Below, piece by piece: positions 52,314-61,772 of a DNA stretch of 64,000 bases (position 1 is the stretch's first letter; every line of letters begins with the position of its first letter). Origin of the DNA: Duodenibacillus sp964509205 (GTDB lineage Bacteria; Pseudomonadota; Gammaproteobacteria; Burkholderiales; Burkholderiaceae_F); assembly GCA_964509205.1 (NCBI GenBank), contig CAZDVW010000007.1, forward strand, positions 1-64,000, written 5' to 3'. Position numbers and translations under genes: made by a program. Below the pieces are notes generated by a model, which was not told the DNA's origin, made no database searches, and saw only the letters and a program-made list of their open reading frames with translations.

Positions 52314-55181
52314 ATGGCAAAAGCCGACGATGTCGCATCCGCGGCAAAAAAATATCCATTGAACCTTCCCGATACCACGTTTCCGATGCGTGGTGACCTT
52401 GCAAAACGCGAACCCGGCTGGGTAAAAGCCATTAACGAAAAAGGGATTTACAAGACCGTCAGAAACGCACGTCTCGGACGTCCTCAGTTTCTGTTGCACG
52501 ACGGACCTCCGTATGCGAACGGCGACATTCACATGGGGCACGCCCTGAACAAAGTTCTGAAGGACATCATTAATAAGTCCAAGCTCTTTGCCGGATTTGA
52601 CGTCCCCTATACCCCGGGATGGGACTGCCACGGCATGCCCATTGAAATTCAGATTGAGAAACAGTTCGGAAAGGGGCTTCCGAAGGATGAGTTGCTTTCC
52701 AAAGCGCGTGCCTATGCCTACGAACAGATCAACCGTCAGAGAGAAGGCTTCAAGCGCTTGGGAGTTTTAGGCGATTGGGACAATCCTTACGTCACAATGC
52801 ACTACGAGACGGAAGCCGAAGAAATTCGCGTTTTGGCGGAAATCATCAAAAAAGGTTACGTGTACCGCGGTCTTAAACCCGTTAATTGGTGCTTTGACTG
52901 TTGTTCTGCGCTTGCCGAAGCCGAAGTTGAATACAAAGACATTGAAGGCTACGAAATTGACGTTGCTTTCCTCTTAAGCGATGAAAGCAAGCCGAGTCTT
53001 GAAAAAGCGTTTGCCAAGACCATTGACAAACCCTGCTACATCGTCATTTGGACAACGACGCCTTGGACAATTCCTGCCAACCAGGCACTCAATGTTCATC
53101 CGGATCTTGATTACGATCTGATCGATTGCGGCGATAAATACCTTATTCTCGGTCAAACGCTTGCCGAAAGCGCTTTAAAGCGTTACGGCTTTAGCGGAAA
53201 GAGCGTTGCGACCGTTAAGGGGGCTCTGCTCAAAGATATGACGTTCTGGCATCCGCTTTCCAGTCTGGACAAGGGCTTCAAACGCACCGCCGTCGTCATT
53301 CCTGCCGACTACGTTGAAGCCACCTGCGGAACCGGTATTGTCCACTCGGCTCCTGCCTATGGTGCCGATGACTTTGTTACCTGCAAACAATACGGCATCA
53401 CCAACGATCAGATTCTCAGCCCCGTTCAGGGAGACGGCACTTACGTCAATGACCTCCCTTTGTTCGGCGGAATGATGATCTGGAAGGCTCAGCCAAAAAT
53501 TGTCGATGCCATGAAAGTTGCCGGCACTTTGTTTGCCGTCGGCAAAATGACCCACAGTTACATGCATTGCTGGCGTCATAAGACCCCGTTGATTTATCGA
53601 GCAACCAGCCAATGGTTTGTCCGCATGGATGACCCAACGGTCGACACACAGCCGATTTTGGGATTCAAAGCACCGGCAGAAAGCCTACGCAAAGCTGCTC
53701 TGCGCGGTGTTGATGCCACAAAGTTCATTCCGCAGTGGGGTTATAACCGCCTGCACGCCATGATTGAAAATCGACCTGACTGGTGTATTTCTCGTCAGCG
53801 CAATTGGGGTGTTCCTCTTCCCTTCTTCTTGGAAAAGACGACGGGAGAACTTCATCCGAACACGATCGAGATCATGTACAAGGTCGCCGATGCTGTTGAA
53901 AAAGAAGGCATCGAGGCCTGGGCACGTGCAAAAGCCGAAGACTTCATGAGCCAAGAAGAAGCCGCTCGTTACGAGAAAGTCAATGACATTCTTGACGTCT
54001 GGTTTGATTCCGGCTCCACGCATGCAACCGTTATGCGCGGAAGTCATAAAAAGGAACTCGGCTACCCGGCAGATCTTTACTTGGAAGGCAGCGATCAACA
54101 CCGCGGCTGGTTCCATTCTTCGCTTCTCGTCGGAACCATGCTCGACAATCGGCCTCCGTACGATGCCCTGCTGACACACGGATTCCTCGTTGATGAAAAC
54201 GGCGAGAAAATGAGCAAGAGCAAGGGCAACACGGTCTCCCCGCAAGAAATTTGCGACAAGTTCGGAGCTGAGATTTGCCGCTTGTGGGTTGCTTCGACTG
54301 ACTACACAAGCGAACTGCGCATCGGGCCGACCATCATCAAGCGCGTCGTAGACAGCTACCGGAGAATCCGCAACACGCTTCGATTCCTGCTTGCGAATAC
54401 AAGCGACTTCGATCCGCAAAAGGACGCTGTCCCGCTTGACCAAATGCTCGAAATTGATCGTTGGGCTCTTGCACGCACAGCCGTTTTGCAGTCGGATATC
54501 TTAAAGCTCGAAGAACACTACCAATTCCACCAAGTCACGTCGCTTTTGACTGGATTTGCCAGCGAGGATCTCGGAGGCTTTTACCTCGACATTCTCAAGG
54601 ATCGTCTCTACACAACGCAGACGAAAGGACTTCCTCGGCGCTCAGCTCAGACGGCTCTTTGGCACATCACGGCCTCCTTCTTGCGGCTCATGGCTCCGAT
54701 TCTCTCGTTTACAGCGGAAGAAGCCTTCTCAATCTTCAGCCCGAATGCCTCAGGCACCATCTTCACGGAACTGAACCATGATTTGCCAAAGATTCCCAAT
54801 CAAGCGGAACTGCTCGCAAAATGGGAAGTCATCCGAAACGTTCGAGCCGAAGTCCTTAAGGAAATTGAACAGCTTCGAACCGCCGGAGAAATCGGTTCCA
54901 GTCTGCAGTCAAATGCCGTCATTTCCGCTCCGGAGTCCGTCTATGCGACGCTTGAAACTCTCGGCGATGAGCTGCGTTTCGTCACAATGACCTCAAAGGC
55001 TCAGCTTACCGAAGCCAAAGACGGCAAACTTTCCGTTACCGTCAAGAAGAGTTCGGCGAAGAAATGTGCCCGCTGCTGGCATTACGTCGAAGGAGTCGGC
55101 TCCGATGCCAGCCATCCGGAGATTTGCCCGCGTTGCTGTGAAAACCTCTTCGGTGCAGGCGAAAAACGGTTCTTTGTTTAA
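52314..55181 (+). CDS. ileS: Isoleucyl-tRNA synthetase
   Basis: This 955-residue class I synthetase charges tRNA-Ile. It has the HIGH-type motif in GDIHMGHALNKVLKD (near residue 72), a CP1 editing domain with TTPWTIPANQAL, the KMSKS motif (EKMSKSKGNTVSP) and a C-terminal zinc site with CARCWHYVEG and CPRCCENLFG. GGAGAG lies upstream of the ATG. It is followed after 10 bases by lspA, the conserved ileS-lspA pair. Confidence 0.98.
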   Translation: MAKADDVASAAKKYPLNLPDTTFPMRGDLAKREPGWVKAINEKGIYKTVRNARLGRPQFLLHDGPPYANGDIHMGHALNKVLKDIINKSKLFAGFDVPYTPGWDCHGMPIEIQIEKQFGKGLPKDELLSKARAYAYEQINRQREGFKRLGVLGDWDNPYVTMHYETEAEEIRVLAEIIKKGYVYRGLKPVNWCFDCCSALAEAEVEYKDIEGYEIDVAFLLSDESKPSLEKAFAKTIDKPCYIVIWTTTPWTIPANQALNVHPDLDYDLIDCGDKYLILGQTLAESALKRYGFSGKSVATVKGALLKDMTFWHPLSSLDKGFKRTAVVIPADYVEATCGTGIVHSAPAYGADDFVTCKQYGITNDQILSPVQGDGTYVNDLPLFGGMMIWKAQPKIVDAMKVAGTLFAVGKMTHSYMHCWRHKTPLIYRATSQWFVRMDDPTVDTQPILGFKAPAESLRKAALRGVDATKFIPQWGYNRLHAMIENRPDWCISRQRNWGVPLPFFLEKTTGELHPNTIEIMYKVADAVEKEGIEAWARAKAEDFMSQEEAARYEKVNDILDVWFDSGSTHATVMRGSHKKELGYPADLYLEGSDQHRGWFHSSLLVGTMLDNRPPYDALLTHGFLVDENGEKMSKSKGNTVSPQEICDKFGAEICRLWVASTDYTSELRIGPTIIKRVVDSYRRIRNTLRFLLANTSDFDPQKDAVPLDQMLEIDRWALARTAVLQSDILKLEEHYQFHQVTSLLTGFASEDLGGFYLDILKDRLYTTQTKGLPRRSAQTALWHITASFLRLMAPILSFTAEEAFSIFSPNASGTIFTELNHDLPKIPNQAELLAKWEVIRNVRAEVLKEIEQLRTAGEIGSSLQSNAVISAPESVYATLETLGDELRFVTMTSKAQLTEAKDGKLSVTVKKSSAKKCARCWHYVEGVGSDASHPEICPRCCENLFGAGEKRFFV

Positions 55182-55191
55182 CTGTTTTCCG

Positions 55192-55704
55192 ATGACGGTA
55201 CAAAACGACAACTTGAACTTATCGGGCGCAAAACGCAGGAAACTGCGTTTTGCCGCCTGTTTGCTTTTTTCTTTTTTCGTTCTTTTGCTGGATTACGAAA
55301 CAAAAGAATCTGTCGTTTCCCGTTTTGCTGTCGGCGACTTCCTTCCCGTCACACCTTTTTTTAATTTGTGTCATCTGAGGAACACGGGAGCCGCCTTTTC
55401 TTTTCTCAGTGATGCCGGCGGTTGGCAATCGACCTTTTTTATTGTTCTTTCCCTGATGATCAGCGTTTTGATCGTCTTCTGGCTTTGGAGAGAAAAAACT
55501 GTCTTCCCTTCTCTCGGTTTAAGTCTCATCTTGGCCGGTGCACTCGGCAATTGCCTGGATCGAGTGTTTCGGGGATCTGTTGTCGACTTTCTGGATTTTC
55601 ACATCAACGCTTTACATTGGCCGGCCTTTAACGTCGCCGATATTGCCATTTGCCTCGGAGCCCTCATCCTTATTCTCCGAGAGTTATTCAAGAAAGAGCG
55701 CTGA
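55192..55704 (+). CDS. lspA: Lipoprotein signal peptidase
   Basis: This 170-residue inner-membrane aspartic protease has four membrane helices and cleaves prolipoprotein signal peptides. Conserved pieces are LDYETKESV (family D..TK), RNTGAAFSFL, ALGNCLDRV with the first catalytic Asp, and FNVADIAICLG with the second. The start at 55192, 10 bases after ileS, is chosen because upstream in-frame codons lie inside ileS. The ribosome site is weak, suggesting coupling to ileS. Confidence 0.95.
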   Translation: MTVQNDNLNLSGAKRRKLRFAACLLFSFFVLLLDYETKESVVSRFAVGDFLPVTPFFNLCHLRNTGAAFSFLSDAGGWQSTFFIVLSLMISVLIVFWLWREKTVFPSLGLSLILAGALGNCLDRVFRGSVVDFLDFHINALHWPAFNVADIAICLGALILILRELFKKER

Positions 55705-55797
55705 TTTCGGATTCTTCTGGTTGACATATCCGTGGTTTGGCAACCGTCGTCTTAACAAAAACCTCGCTAAACTCCCACCTGTGTTGAGGAGATAACT

Positions 55798-56985
55798 TTG
55801 TCGATTCTGACTGGAAAAAAAATCACGGTCATCGTCACCGGAAGCATTGCTGCCTACAAAGCCTGCGAGGTTGTGCGCCTTCTGCGAGCCAAAGGGGTCT
55901 TTGTACACGTCATCCTCACTGCAGCTGCCAAAACTTTTGTCGGCGCCATGACGTTTGAAGCATTGAGCGGAAACGCTGTTTTAAGCGATGACGCTTCAAG
56001 CGCATTAGCACATATTGAACTCTCGCAGAACCAAACAGATCTCATTCTTGTTGTTCCTGCAACAGCCAACACGTTAGCGAAGGCTGCCTGCGGAATTGCC
56101 GATAATCTTGCCAGTGCAACGATCCTTGCCCGCAAAGCGCCGCTTGCATTTGTCCCTGCGATGAACTCTGCCATGTGGTCCAATCCGGCCACACAACGTA
56201 ATGTGGCTACGTTGAAAAATGACGGTGCCGTTTTGATCGGTCCTGCCGACGGTCCTCTTGCCTGCGGACAGTCCGGAAATGGACGAATGGTTGAACCCGG
56301 CGTTGTCGTCGAAGCCGTTGAAAAAATTCTCTCACCTTCCTTTTTAAAGGGAAAGAAAGTGTTGGTTACCGCCGGTCCGACATTCGAAGCGATTGACCCG
56401 GTCAGAGGACTCACAAACCGCTCAAGCGGCAAACAAGGCTATGCCGTTGCTAAAGCCGCCTGCGAGGCCGGCGCTGACGTTACTCTCATCACTGGCCCTT
56501 GTGCACTTAAACCGCCTTACGGGGTCAAAACAGTTGCCGTCGAGTCAGCCCTGCAGATGGCCGATGCCGTCCAAAAACACCTTCCGGGAACGGATGCTTT
56601 TGTCAGCGTTGCTGCCGTTGCTGACTGGCGTTCGACGCAAGTGAGTGAGAGAAAGCTCAAGAAATCGATTGACTCCGTTCAAACACTTCAGCTCGAAGAA
56701 AATCCCGACATTTTGAAAACTGTTTCTGAATCCACCCTTCGTCCAAAATGCGTTGCGGGATTTGCGGCAGAAACGGAGCAAGAAATTGCCTATGCTCAAA
56801 AGAAACTGCAGGCAAAAAAGCTTGACATCATCGTCGCCAACAATGCCGCCTCAACGTTTGGACACGATAAGAACACAGCCGTTTTCATCACAGCCGGCGG
56901 CATTGAAAGGCTTCCGGAACTTAACAAAATCGACTTGGCTCGCCACCTTGTGGCACGCATTGCCCAAATGACGGAGAAATCATGA
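55798..56985 (+). CDS. coaBC: Bifunctional CoaBC (phosphopantothenoylcysteine synthetase/decarboxylase)
   Basis: This 395-residue fusion of the coenzyme A pathway begins at a TTG with GAGGAGA upstream. The N-terminal CoaC flavoprotein domain has GSIAAYKACEVVRLL and PAMNSAMWSNPATQRN. The C-terminal CoaB domain has TAGPTFEAIDPVRGLTNRSS and KKLQAKKLDIIVANN. It makes 4'-phosphopantetheine from phosphopantothenate, cysteine and CTP. It overlaps the next gene by ATGA. Confidence 0.96.
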   Translation: MSILTGKKITVIVTGSIAAYKACEVVRLLRAKGVFVHVILTAAAKTFVGAMTFEALSGNAVLSDDASSALAHIELSQNQTDLILVVPATANTLAKAACGIADNLASATILARKAPLAFVPAMNSAMWSNPATQRNVATLKNDGAVLIGPADGPLACGQSGNGRMVEPGVVVEAVEKILSPSFLKGKKVLVTAGPTFEAIDPVRGLTNRSSGKQGYAVAKAACEAGADVTLITGPCALKPPYGVKTVAVESALQMADAVQKHLPGTDAFVSVAAVADWRSTQVSERKLKKSIDSVQTLQLEENPDILKTVSESTLRPKCVAGFAAETEQEIAYAQKKLQAKKLDIIVANNAASTFGHDKNTAVFITAGGIERLPELNKIDLARHLVARIAQMTEKS

Positions 56986-57323
56986 AAAACTCCAACGGAC
57001 TTGATCCTGCCAACGGTGACTACGTCAAATACATTGACGATATTCAGAAGGGAAAAATTAAACCGAGAGGAGCCTTGAAGCCACCTTCCGGAATGCTGGA
57101 AACGCCGATCGAGAGCTCTTCCTCGGAAAACACTCCTAAGGAGCACAAACGCCGTGCAACAAGAAATCCTCCGGCTTTTCTCCAGGCTTTGACCGTTTTT
57201 CTGACTGCAATGGGATTTGCCCTTGTTGCTTTCGGCATTTTCTCGGAATCCGATGCCTACATTCCCCTCGGAATGTTCACATTGTTTGCCGGGTTTGTCT
57301 TTAATATGAATCTGAAAAAGTGA
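56982..57323 (+). CDS. Small two-helix membrane protein of unknown function
   Basis: This 113-residue protein has a hydrophilic, basic N-terminal half rich in proline and serine (about residues 1-60). Two hydrophobic segments follow at about 66-85 and 93-108. No family is recognised. It overlaps coaBC by ATGA and dut by GTGA, so it is translated as part of the coaBC-dut unit. The tight coupling argues that it is a real gene. Confidence 0.7.
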   Translation: MKNSNGLDPANGDYVKYIDDIQKGKIKPRGALKPPSGMLETPIESSSSENTPKEHKRRATRNPPAFLQALTVFLTAMGFALVAFGIFSESDAYIPLGMFTLFAGFVFNMNLKK

Positions 57324-57766
57324 AAATCAAATTCAAAATTCTGGATGAACGAATCCGCTCGCATCTGCCTTCCTACGCAACGCCAGGAAGTGCCGGACTG
57401 GATCTTCGGGCTCTTTTGGATTGCCCCGTCGTGCTGGAGCCGGGAACAACAACGCTTGTTCATACGGGAATCAGCCTTCATATTGCCGATCCCAATTATG
57501 CGGCCTTGATTCTTCCGCGAAGCGGACTCGGACATAAAAAAGGCATCGTTCTCGGCAATCTCGTCGGTCTCATTGATTCGGACTATCAGGGCGAATTGAT
57601 GATTTCCGTTTGGAATCGATCGAACGTTCCCTTTTCACTGGAACCTTTCGAACGTCTGGCTCAACTTGTCATCGTCCCCGTTGTACAGGCTCAGTTTGAA
57701 CTTGTTGAAACTTTCGATGCCACTGAGCGAGGCGAGTCCGGATTCGGATCAACCGGCAGACAATGA
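57320..57766 (+). CDS. dut: dUTP diphosphatase
   Basis: This 148-residue homotrimeric dUTPase hydrolyses dUTP to dUMP. All five motifs are visible: GSAGLDLRALLD, PRSGLGHKKGIVLGN, GLIDSDYQGELMISVWN, ERLAQLVIVPV and the C-terminal RGESGFGSTGRQ. It starts at a GTG overlapping the previous stop (GTGA). The coaBC-dut neighbourhood is conserved in proteobacteria; here a small membrane protein is inserted. Confidence 0.96.
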   Translation: MKIKFKILDERIRSHLPSYATPGSAGLDLRALLDCPVVLEPGTTTLVHTGISLHIADPNYAALILPRSGLGHKKGIVLGNLVGLIDSDYQGELMISVWNRSNVPFSLEPFERLAQLVIVPVVQAQFELVETFDATERGESGFGSTGRQ

Positions 57767-57786
57767 CTCTGTAAAAACGGCTGTCT

Positions 57787-58428
57787 ATGACAAACAGACC
57801 ATCCCAAGTCGGGGAAGTCAAGGCAAAGCGCCCGGGCTGCGTTGCCTATGTTTCCCTCATTCTTTTAATTCTTTTCTTTTCCGGAATCGCCAAGAATTTT
57901 GATCCCGCTTTTTCTTGGTTTGACTACTCCACGCTTTTAGGTCGATTCGGGTTCGTTGCCGAGACAAACACTTTTCTCGGCACCGGCGGAACCGGCGCCA
58001 GAGGCGGATTGCTGTATGCGGTTTCCTTTATCCCAAGCATCATGTTTGCCGTCGGTGTTGTGGAACTTGCTACCAAACTCGGAGCCTTGGATGCCGCTCA
58101 GGTACTTCTAACGCCGATCTTAAAGCCGTTACTCGGTATTCCGGGAGCCTGCGGCGTTGCTCTCATTACAAGTCTGCAAAGTTCGGATGCCGGTGCGGCC
58201 ATGACGCGGGAACTTTTCGAAAAAAAACACATTTCCGATTCCGAACGAACCATTTTGTGTGCCTTTGAATTCTCTTCCGGGGCATCCGTCATTTTTTATC
58301 TCACCGTTGCCTGCGTCCTTTTTCCCTTCCTTCCGATCAATTACCTCATTCCTCTTGGGATTGTTCTCCTCTTTAAATGTATCGGCGCCAACATCATGCG
58401 GCTTTATCTCCTGAGAGAGAAAAAATGA
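57787..58428 (+). CDS. YjiH-like membrane protein with nucleoside-recognition (Gate) domain
   Basis: This 213-residue protein has about five hydrophobic segments and a Gate-type core (ARGGLLYAVSFIPSIMFAVGVVE and GIPGACGVALITSLQSSDAGAAM). It matches the YjiH/SpmA group in length and character. It overlaps the next gene by ATGA. The pair corresponds in size to E. coli YjiH (about 227) and YjiG (about 153), proposed transporters with unproven substrates. It lies 20 bp after dut, so a nucleoside-linked role is conceivable but unproven. Confidence 0.7.
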   Translation: MTNRPSQVGEVKAKRPGCVAYVSLILLILFFSGIAKNFDPAFSWFDYSTLLGRFGFVAETNTFLGTGGTGARGGLLYAVSFIPSIMFAVGVVELATKLGALDAAQVLLTPILKPLLGIPGACGVALITSLQSSDAGAAMTRELFEKKHISDSERTILCAFEFSSGASVIFYLTVACVLFPFLPINYLIPLGIVLLFKCIGANIMRLYLLREKK

Positions 58429-58880
58429 GGCTTAACCCGTTTGAAACATTCATTGAGGGGCTGCGCAAAGGCTCGCTTATCAGCGTGCGATACATGCTTC
58501 CCGCCGTTATTGCGGCCTTTGTCGTGATTGAAATTCTTCACACATCCGGAATCCTTCCGTTTTTAGGTAAAACATTTGCGCCTCTCATGCATTTTTTCGG
58601 TTTGCCCGGAGAAGCGCTCGCCGTTCTTCTGGCGGCATGGGCCAGTTCGGCAGGAGCCATCGGAATTGCAGCGGCAATGGCAACCCGCGGCATTTTGTCG
58701 CAACAAGACATCGCCATTCTTCTGCCTGCAATTCTTCTTATGGGATCTCAGCTTCAATTCTTCGGGCGAATTCTTGCTGTTGCCGGCGTTCAAAACCGAC
58801 GCATTCCCGGTCTGATGCTGATCGGATTGCTTAATGCTGCTTTGGCAATGCTTTTTACGCGTTGGATTCTGTTTCAGTAA
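58425..58880 (+). CDS. YjiG-like membrane protein (SpmB/Gate family)
   Basis: This 151-residue protein with about four hydrophobic segments is the partner of the preceding gene. The ATG at 58425 overlaps the upstream stop (ATGA). Features are TFAPLMHFFGLPGEALAVLL, AWASSAGAIGIAAAMATRG and LMGSQLQFFGRILAV. It probably forms a two-subunit transporter-like complex with the YjiH-like protein. The substrate is unknown. Confidence 0.7.
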   Translation: MRLNPFETFIEGLRKGSLISVRYMLPAVIAAFVVIEILHTSGILPFLGKTFAPLMHFFGLPGEALAVLLAAWASSAGAIGIAAAMATRGILSQQDIAILLPAILLMGSQLQFFGRILAVAGVQNRRIPGLMLIGLLNAALAMLFTRWILFQ

Positions 58881-58957
58881 CATCCGGCAAACAAAAAGAT
58901 TCTGAAACAAACGCTTTTTTATTTAAAATCCTCCCGTCTTTGTTTTTCGCGCTCTTT

Positions 58958-59833
58958 ATGCTGTTTTCCTCTCTGACTCCGAACCAATACGAACTTTGGA
59001 AATCTTTCTGGGAAAAAACCTCGGATCGAACAGCCGATTGCACTTTTTTCAATCTGTACGGCTGGGCTCTCGCCTACGGCATTGAGTACGCTGTCGAAAA
59101 CGATCTATTTTGGGTACGCCGCACAAAAGGCGAGAAACCTGTCTATTGGTACCCGCTGGGAAACACGGAGGATCTTAACTGGGACACCGTCCTTGCCGAT
59201 TTTCCGAGCGGAAGCTACTTTGAGCGCATTCCGATTTCTCTTGCCGAACAGATTCAAAGTCGTTGCCCGCGCATCGTCAATTTTTCCCCGACGCGCGATC
59301 AGGACGAGTACCTCTATGAGAGAACGGCACTGGCTGATTTCACAGGCAGAAAACTGCACAAAAAGCGATCGCATCTCAATGCCTATGAACGGCTTTACGG
59401 AACTGACTTTCGCCCTCTTAGCAAAAAAGACATCCCGTCAATTCTCGCTTTAAGCGAAGAGTGGCTTCTTTTGCAGGAACCACAGAACCCCTCACTTAAA
59501 AGCGAATACACCGCCATTGAGCGAATGCTCTCGCTATGGGACTTGGACGACTCCGTTTGTTGCGGCGGTCTTTTTGTCGAGGGAAAGCTGATCGCCTACG
59601 ACTTTGGGTCGGCCATGGATGACAAAACGTTTGTCATCCACATTGAAAAGGGTCTTCCACAGTATCGCGGCGTTTATCCGAGCATCGTCAAGAATTTCGC
59701 AGGGCATTCGATTCCGCCAACCTACGAAACCATTAACCGCGAACAAGATTTAGGAGAAGAAGGACTGCGTCATTCGAAAATGACCTATCAGCCCTCCGGC
59801 TTTCTTCAGAAAGCCCGCTTTTCGCTTTCCTAA
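58958..59833 (+). CDS. DUF2156-domain protein (GNAT-like, LPG synthetase C-terminal fold)
   Basis: This protein of about 291 residues aligns by pattern with DUF2156 proteins. The start region LTPNQYELWKSFWEK with CTFFNLYGWALAYGI resembles their NLFMW-type motif. Later parts include NAYERLYGTDFRPL and YETINREQDLGEEGLRHSKM, the typical C-terminal stretch. Some relatives transfer aminoacyl groups to phosphatidylglycerol, but short cytosolic members are uncharacterised. The start is uncertain: ATG at 58958 fits the family, while a TTG at 58862 is also in frame. It converges with etfA, overlapping by four bases. Confidence 0.7.
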   Translation: MLFSSLTPNQYELWKSFWEKTSDRTADCTFFNLYGWALAYGIEYAVENDLFWVRRTKGEKPVYWYPLGNTEDLNWDTVLADFPSGSYFERIPISLAEQIQSRCPRIVNFSPTRDQDEYLYERTALADFTGRKLHKKRSHLNAYERLYGTDFRPLSKKDIPSILALSEEWLLLQEPQNPSLKSEYTAIERMLSLWDLDDSVCCGGLFVEGKLIAYDFGSAMDDKTFVIHIEKGLPQYRGVYPSIVKNFAGHSIPPTYETINREQDLGEEGLRHSKMTYQPSGFLQKARFSLS

Positions 59834-60747
59834 AGCTTTTCCTCTAAGGCCTTTATCGTCTCAACGGCATCGGCCTGCAGCCAATAGTCGCACACATCAA
59901 TGATCGGCGCTTCCGGATCCGTGTTTACCGCCACAATGATCTTTGAGTCCTTCATACCGGCCAAATGCTGGATAGCCCCGGAGATACCGAAAGCAAAGTA
60001 CAAATCCGGAGCAACGATTTTTCCTGTTTGCCCCACCTGCGTGTCGTTCGGAGCAATAAAAGCATCCACAAGGGCTCGGGTCGAACCGACGGCCGCATGC
60101 AGTTTAGAAGCCAACGATTGTGCGGCGGAGAATCCTGCCTCGTCAATCACGCCTCTTCCGGCGGAAACGACGATCTTAGCCGTTTCCAAATCCACGGCAT
60201 CCGGCTCTTTGTTTTTCAGAGAAATTCTTTCAAACCCGCGTGCATCCGTTTGAACATCCACTTCCTCACACGGAACTTCTTCTCCTTCTCCCACAGGTTC
60301 AAAAGCCGTCTGGCGCACTGTTGCCACAACGGGACTTGCTTCAATCCTGACTGTTGCAAAGAGACTACCCGCATAGATGTAGCGTTTGAACGTATCGGGG
60401 GAAACCACCTCGCCGATCTCCGATAAAGCAGGAACATTGAGCAAGGCCGCCACGCGCGGCATTACCGTTTTAGCGGCAATACTTGAACTGAAAAGCACGT
60501 GCGAATAACCGTCTGCCACCTGACTGACTGCTTGCGCAATGCGTTCCGACGTCTGCCTATCCTGCCGAACCTTCAACACTCGGCATACGCCGTTCATTTT
60601 GGCGCAGGCCCGGAAAGCGTTATCCGACACAGCACCAAGCACCAATACATCCACATCAGAAGAAATTCGAGATGCGCAGCGAACGACACTGCGTGTTCCG
60701 GAACTGACGAAATCGCCATTGCACTCAGCAACAACCAACACTCTCAT
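59830..60747 (-). CDS. etfA: Electron transfer flavoprotein alpha subunit
   Basis: This 305-residue FAD-binding subunit has the C-terminal FAD domain with GQTGKIVAPDLYFAFGISGAIQHLAGM and NTDPEAPI. The N-terminal half shares the AANH-like fold (LVVAECNGDFV). With EtfB it carries electrons from acyl-CoA or similar dehydrogenases to the quinone pool. Its ATG overlaps the etfB stop (ATGA). No dehydrogenase or ETF-quinone oxidoreductase is in the window. Confidence 0.95.
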   Translation of the reverse strand: MRVLVVAECNGDFVSSGTRSVVRCASRISSDVDVLVLGAVSDNAFRACAKMNGVCRVLKVRQDRQTSERIAQAVSQVADGYSHVLFSSSIAAKTVMPRVAALLNVPALSEIGEVVSPDTFKRYIYAGSLFATVRIEASPVVATVRQTAFEPVGEGEEVPCEEVDVQTDARGFERISLKNKEPDAVDLETAKIVVSAGRGVIDEAGFSAAQSLASKLHAAVGSTRALVDAFIAPNDTQVGQTGKIVAPDLYFAFGISGAIQHLAGMKDSKIIVAVNTDPEAPIIDVCDYWLQADAVETIKALEEKL

Positions 60748-61508
60748 TTCGATTTCTCCCGCAACACTTTTTTCTCATTGACCAGTTTATCGATGAGGGA
60801 ATCCACACTCTCGAGTTTTTCCCCGGCACGTTCTTTACGAGGCTCCGACACCTCAAGAATCGTCGTTCTTCGGGTCAGATCAATACCCGTTTCGTTGGCA
60901 GAAATCGTTCGAATCGGTTTCTTTTTTGCCCGCATCATGCTCGGAAGTGTCACGTAGCGAGGTTGTGAAAGACGAAGTTCGGCGGAAACAACAGCCGGAA
61001 GCTGCGCCGCGACCTGTTCGGTTCCTTCATCGGTCTCTCGCCAAACATGCAACTCGGATTCATGCAGCTCCAACCGTGAAGCGTGCGTGGCAATCGGCAT
61101 ATTGAGCAAGGCTGAGAGCATCTGAGAAACTTGGTTGGCGTCGTTATCAATTGCCTGTTTCCCCAGCAAAATAAGATCCGGCTTCTCTTCGGATGCGACT
61201 TTGGCCAACACCTTGGCAATCGTAAAGGGTTCAACCGTCGTATCGAGCAAAACGTGTACAGAGCGATCCGCTCCGATTGCCATAGCGACTCGCAACGTAT
61301 CGGCTGCTTTTGCATCTCCGACGCTCACGGCAACCACCTCTGAAACTTTTCCCTCCTCCTTGAGGCGGACAGCCGCCTCAACGGCAATCTCATCGAACGG
61401 ATTCATACTCATCTTCAACCCTGCCGTCTCAACATCTTTGCCGTCGGCTCTCGGGTGAACCTTAACGTTGTAATCGACAACGCGCTTTACCGCCACAAGT
61501 ACTTTCAT
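60744..61508 (-). CDS. etfB: Electron transfer flavoprotein beta subunit
   Basis: This 254-residue protein starts MKVLVAVKRVVDYNVKVHP at 61508; a longer in-frame form is rejected by family alignment. It has SMNPFDEIAVEAAVRLKE, ILLGKQAIDNDANQV and a C-terminal recognition-loop region. The AMP-binding subunit of ETF, it is co-translated with etfA. Confidence 0.96.
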   Translation of the reverse strand: MKVLVAVKRVVDYNVKVHPRADGKDVETAGLKMSMNPFDEIAVEAAVRLKEEGKVSEVVAVSVGDAKAADTLRVAMAIGADRSVHVLLDTTVEPFTIAKVLAKVASEEKPDLILLGKQAIDNDANQVSQMLSALLNMPIATHASRLELHESELHVWRETDEGTEQVAAQLPAVVSAELRLSQPRYVTLPSMMRAKKKPIRTISANETGIDLTRRTTILEVSEPRKERAGEKLESVDSLIDKLVNEKKVLREKSK

Positions 61509-61772
61509 AGGGAAAAACTTCCGAACTTCACAAACAGAAGACCTCGTTTTGAAAGGTCGCAAAAATATAGTTTCGGATTATAGAAAAACTTCGTCAAAGA
61601 AAACCGCTCATCCGCAATTGAGAAAATTCATTTTTTAAAAGAAGAAGACTTTCCGGCCGATTCGTGGCATAGTGAGGCAAATTTCGGTTTCCAGAGAAGA
61701 CATTCCCCTTCCCTGCAGAACCGAAACCAGAATTCAAACCATTTTTCCTTTTTACATTTTTTGGAGTTTTTT

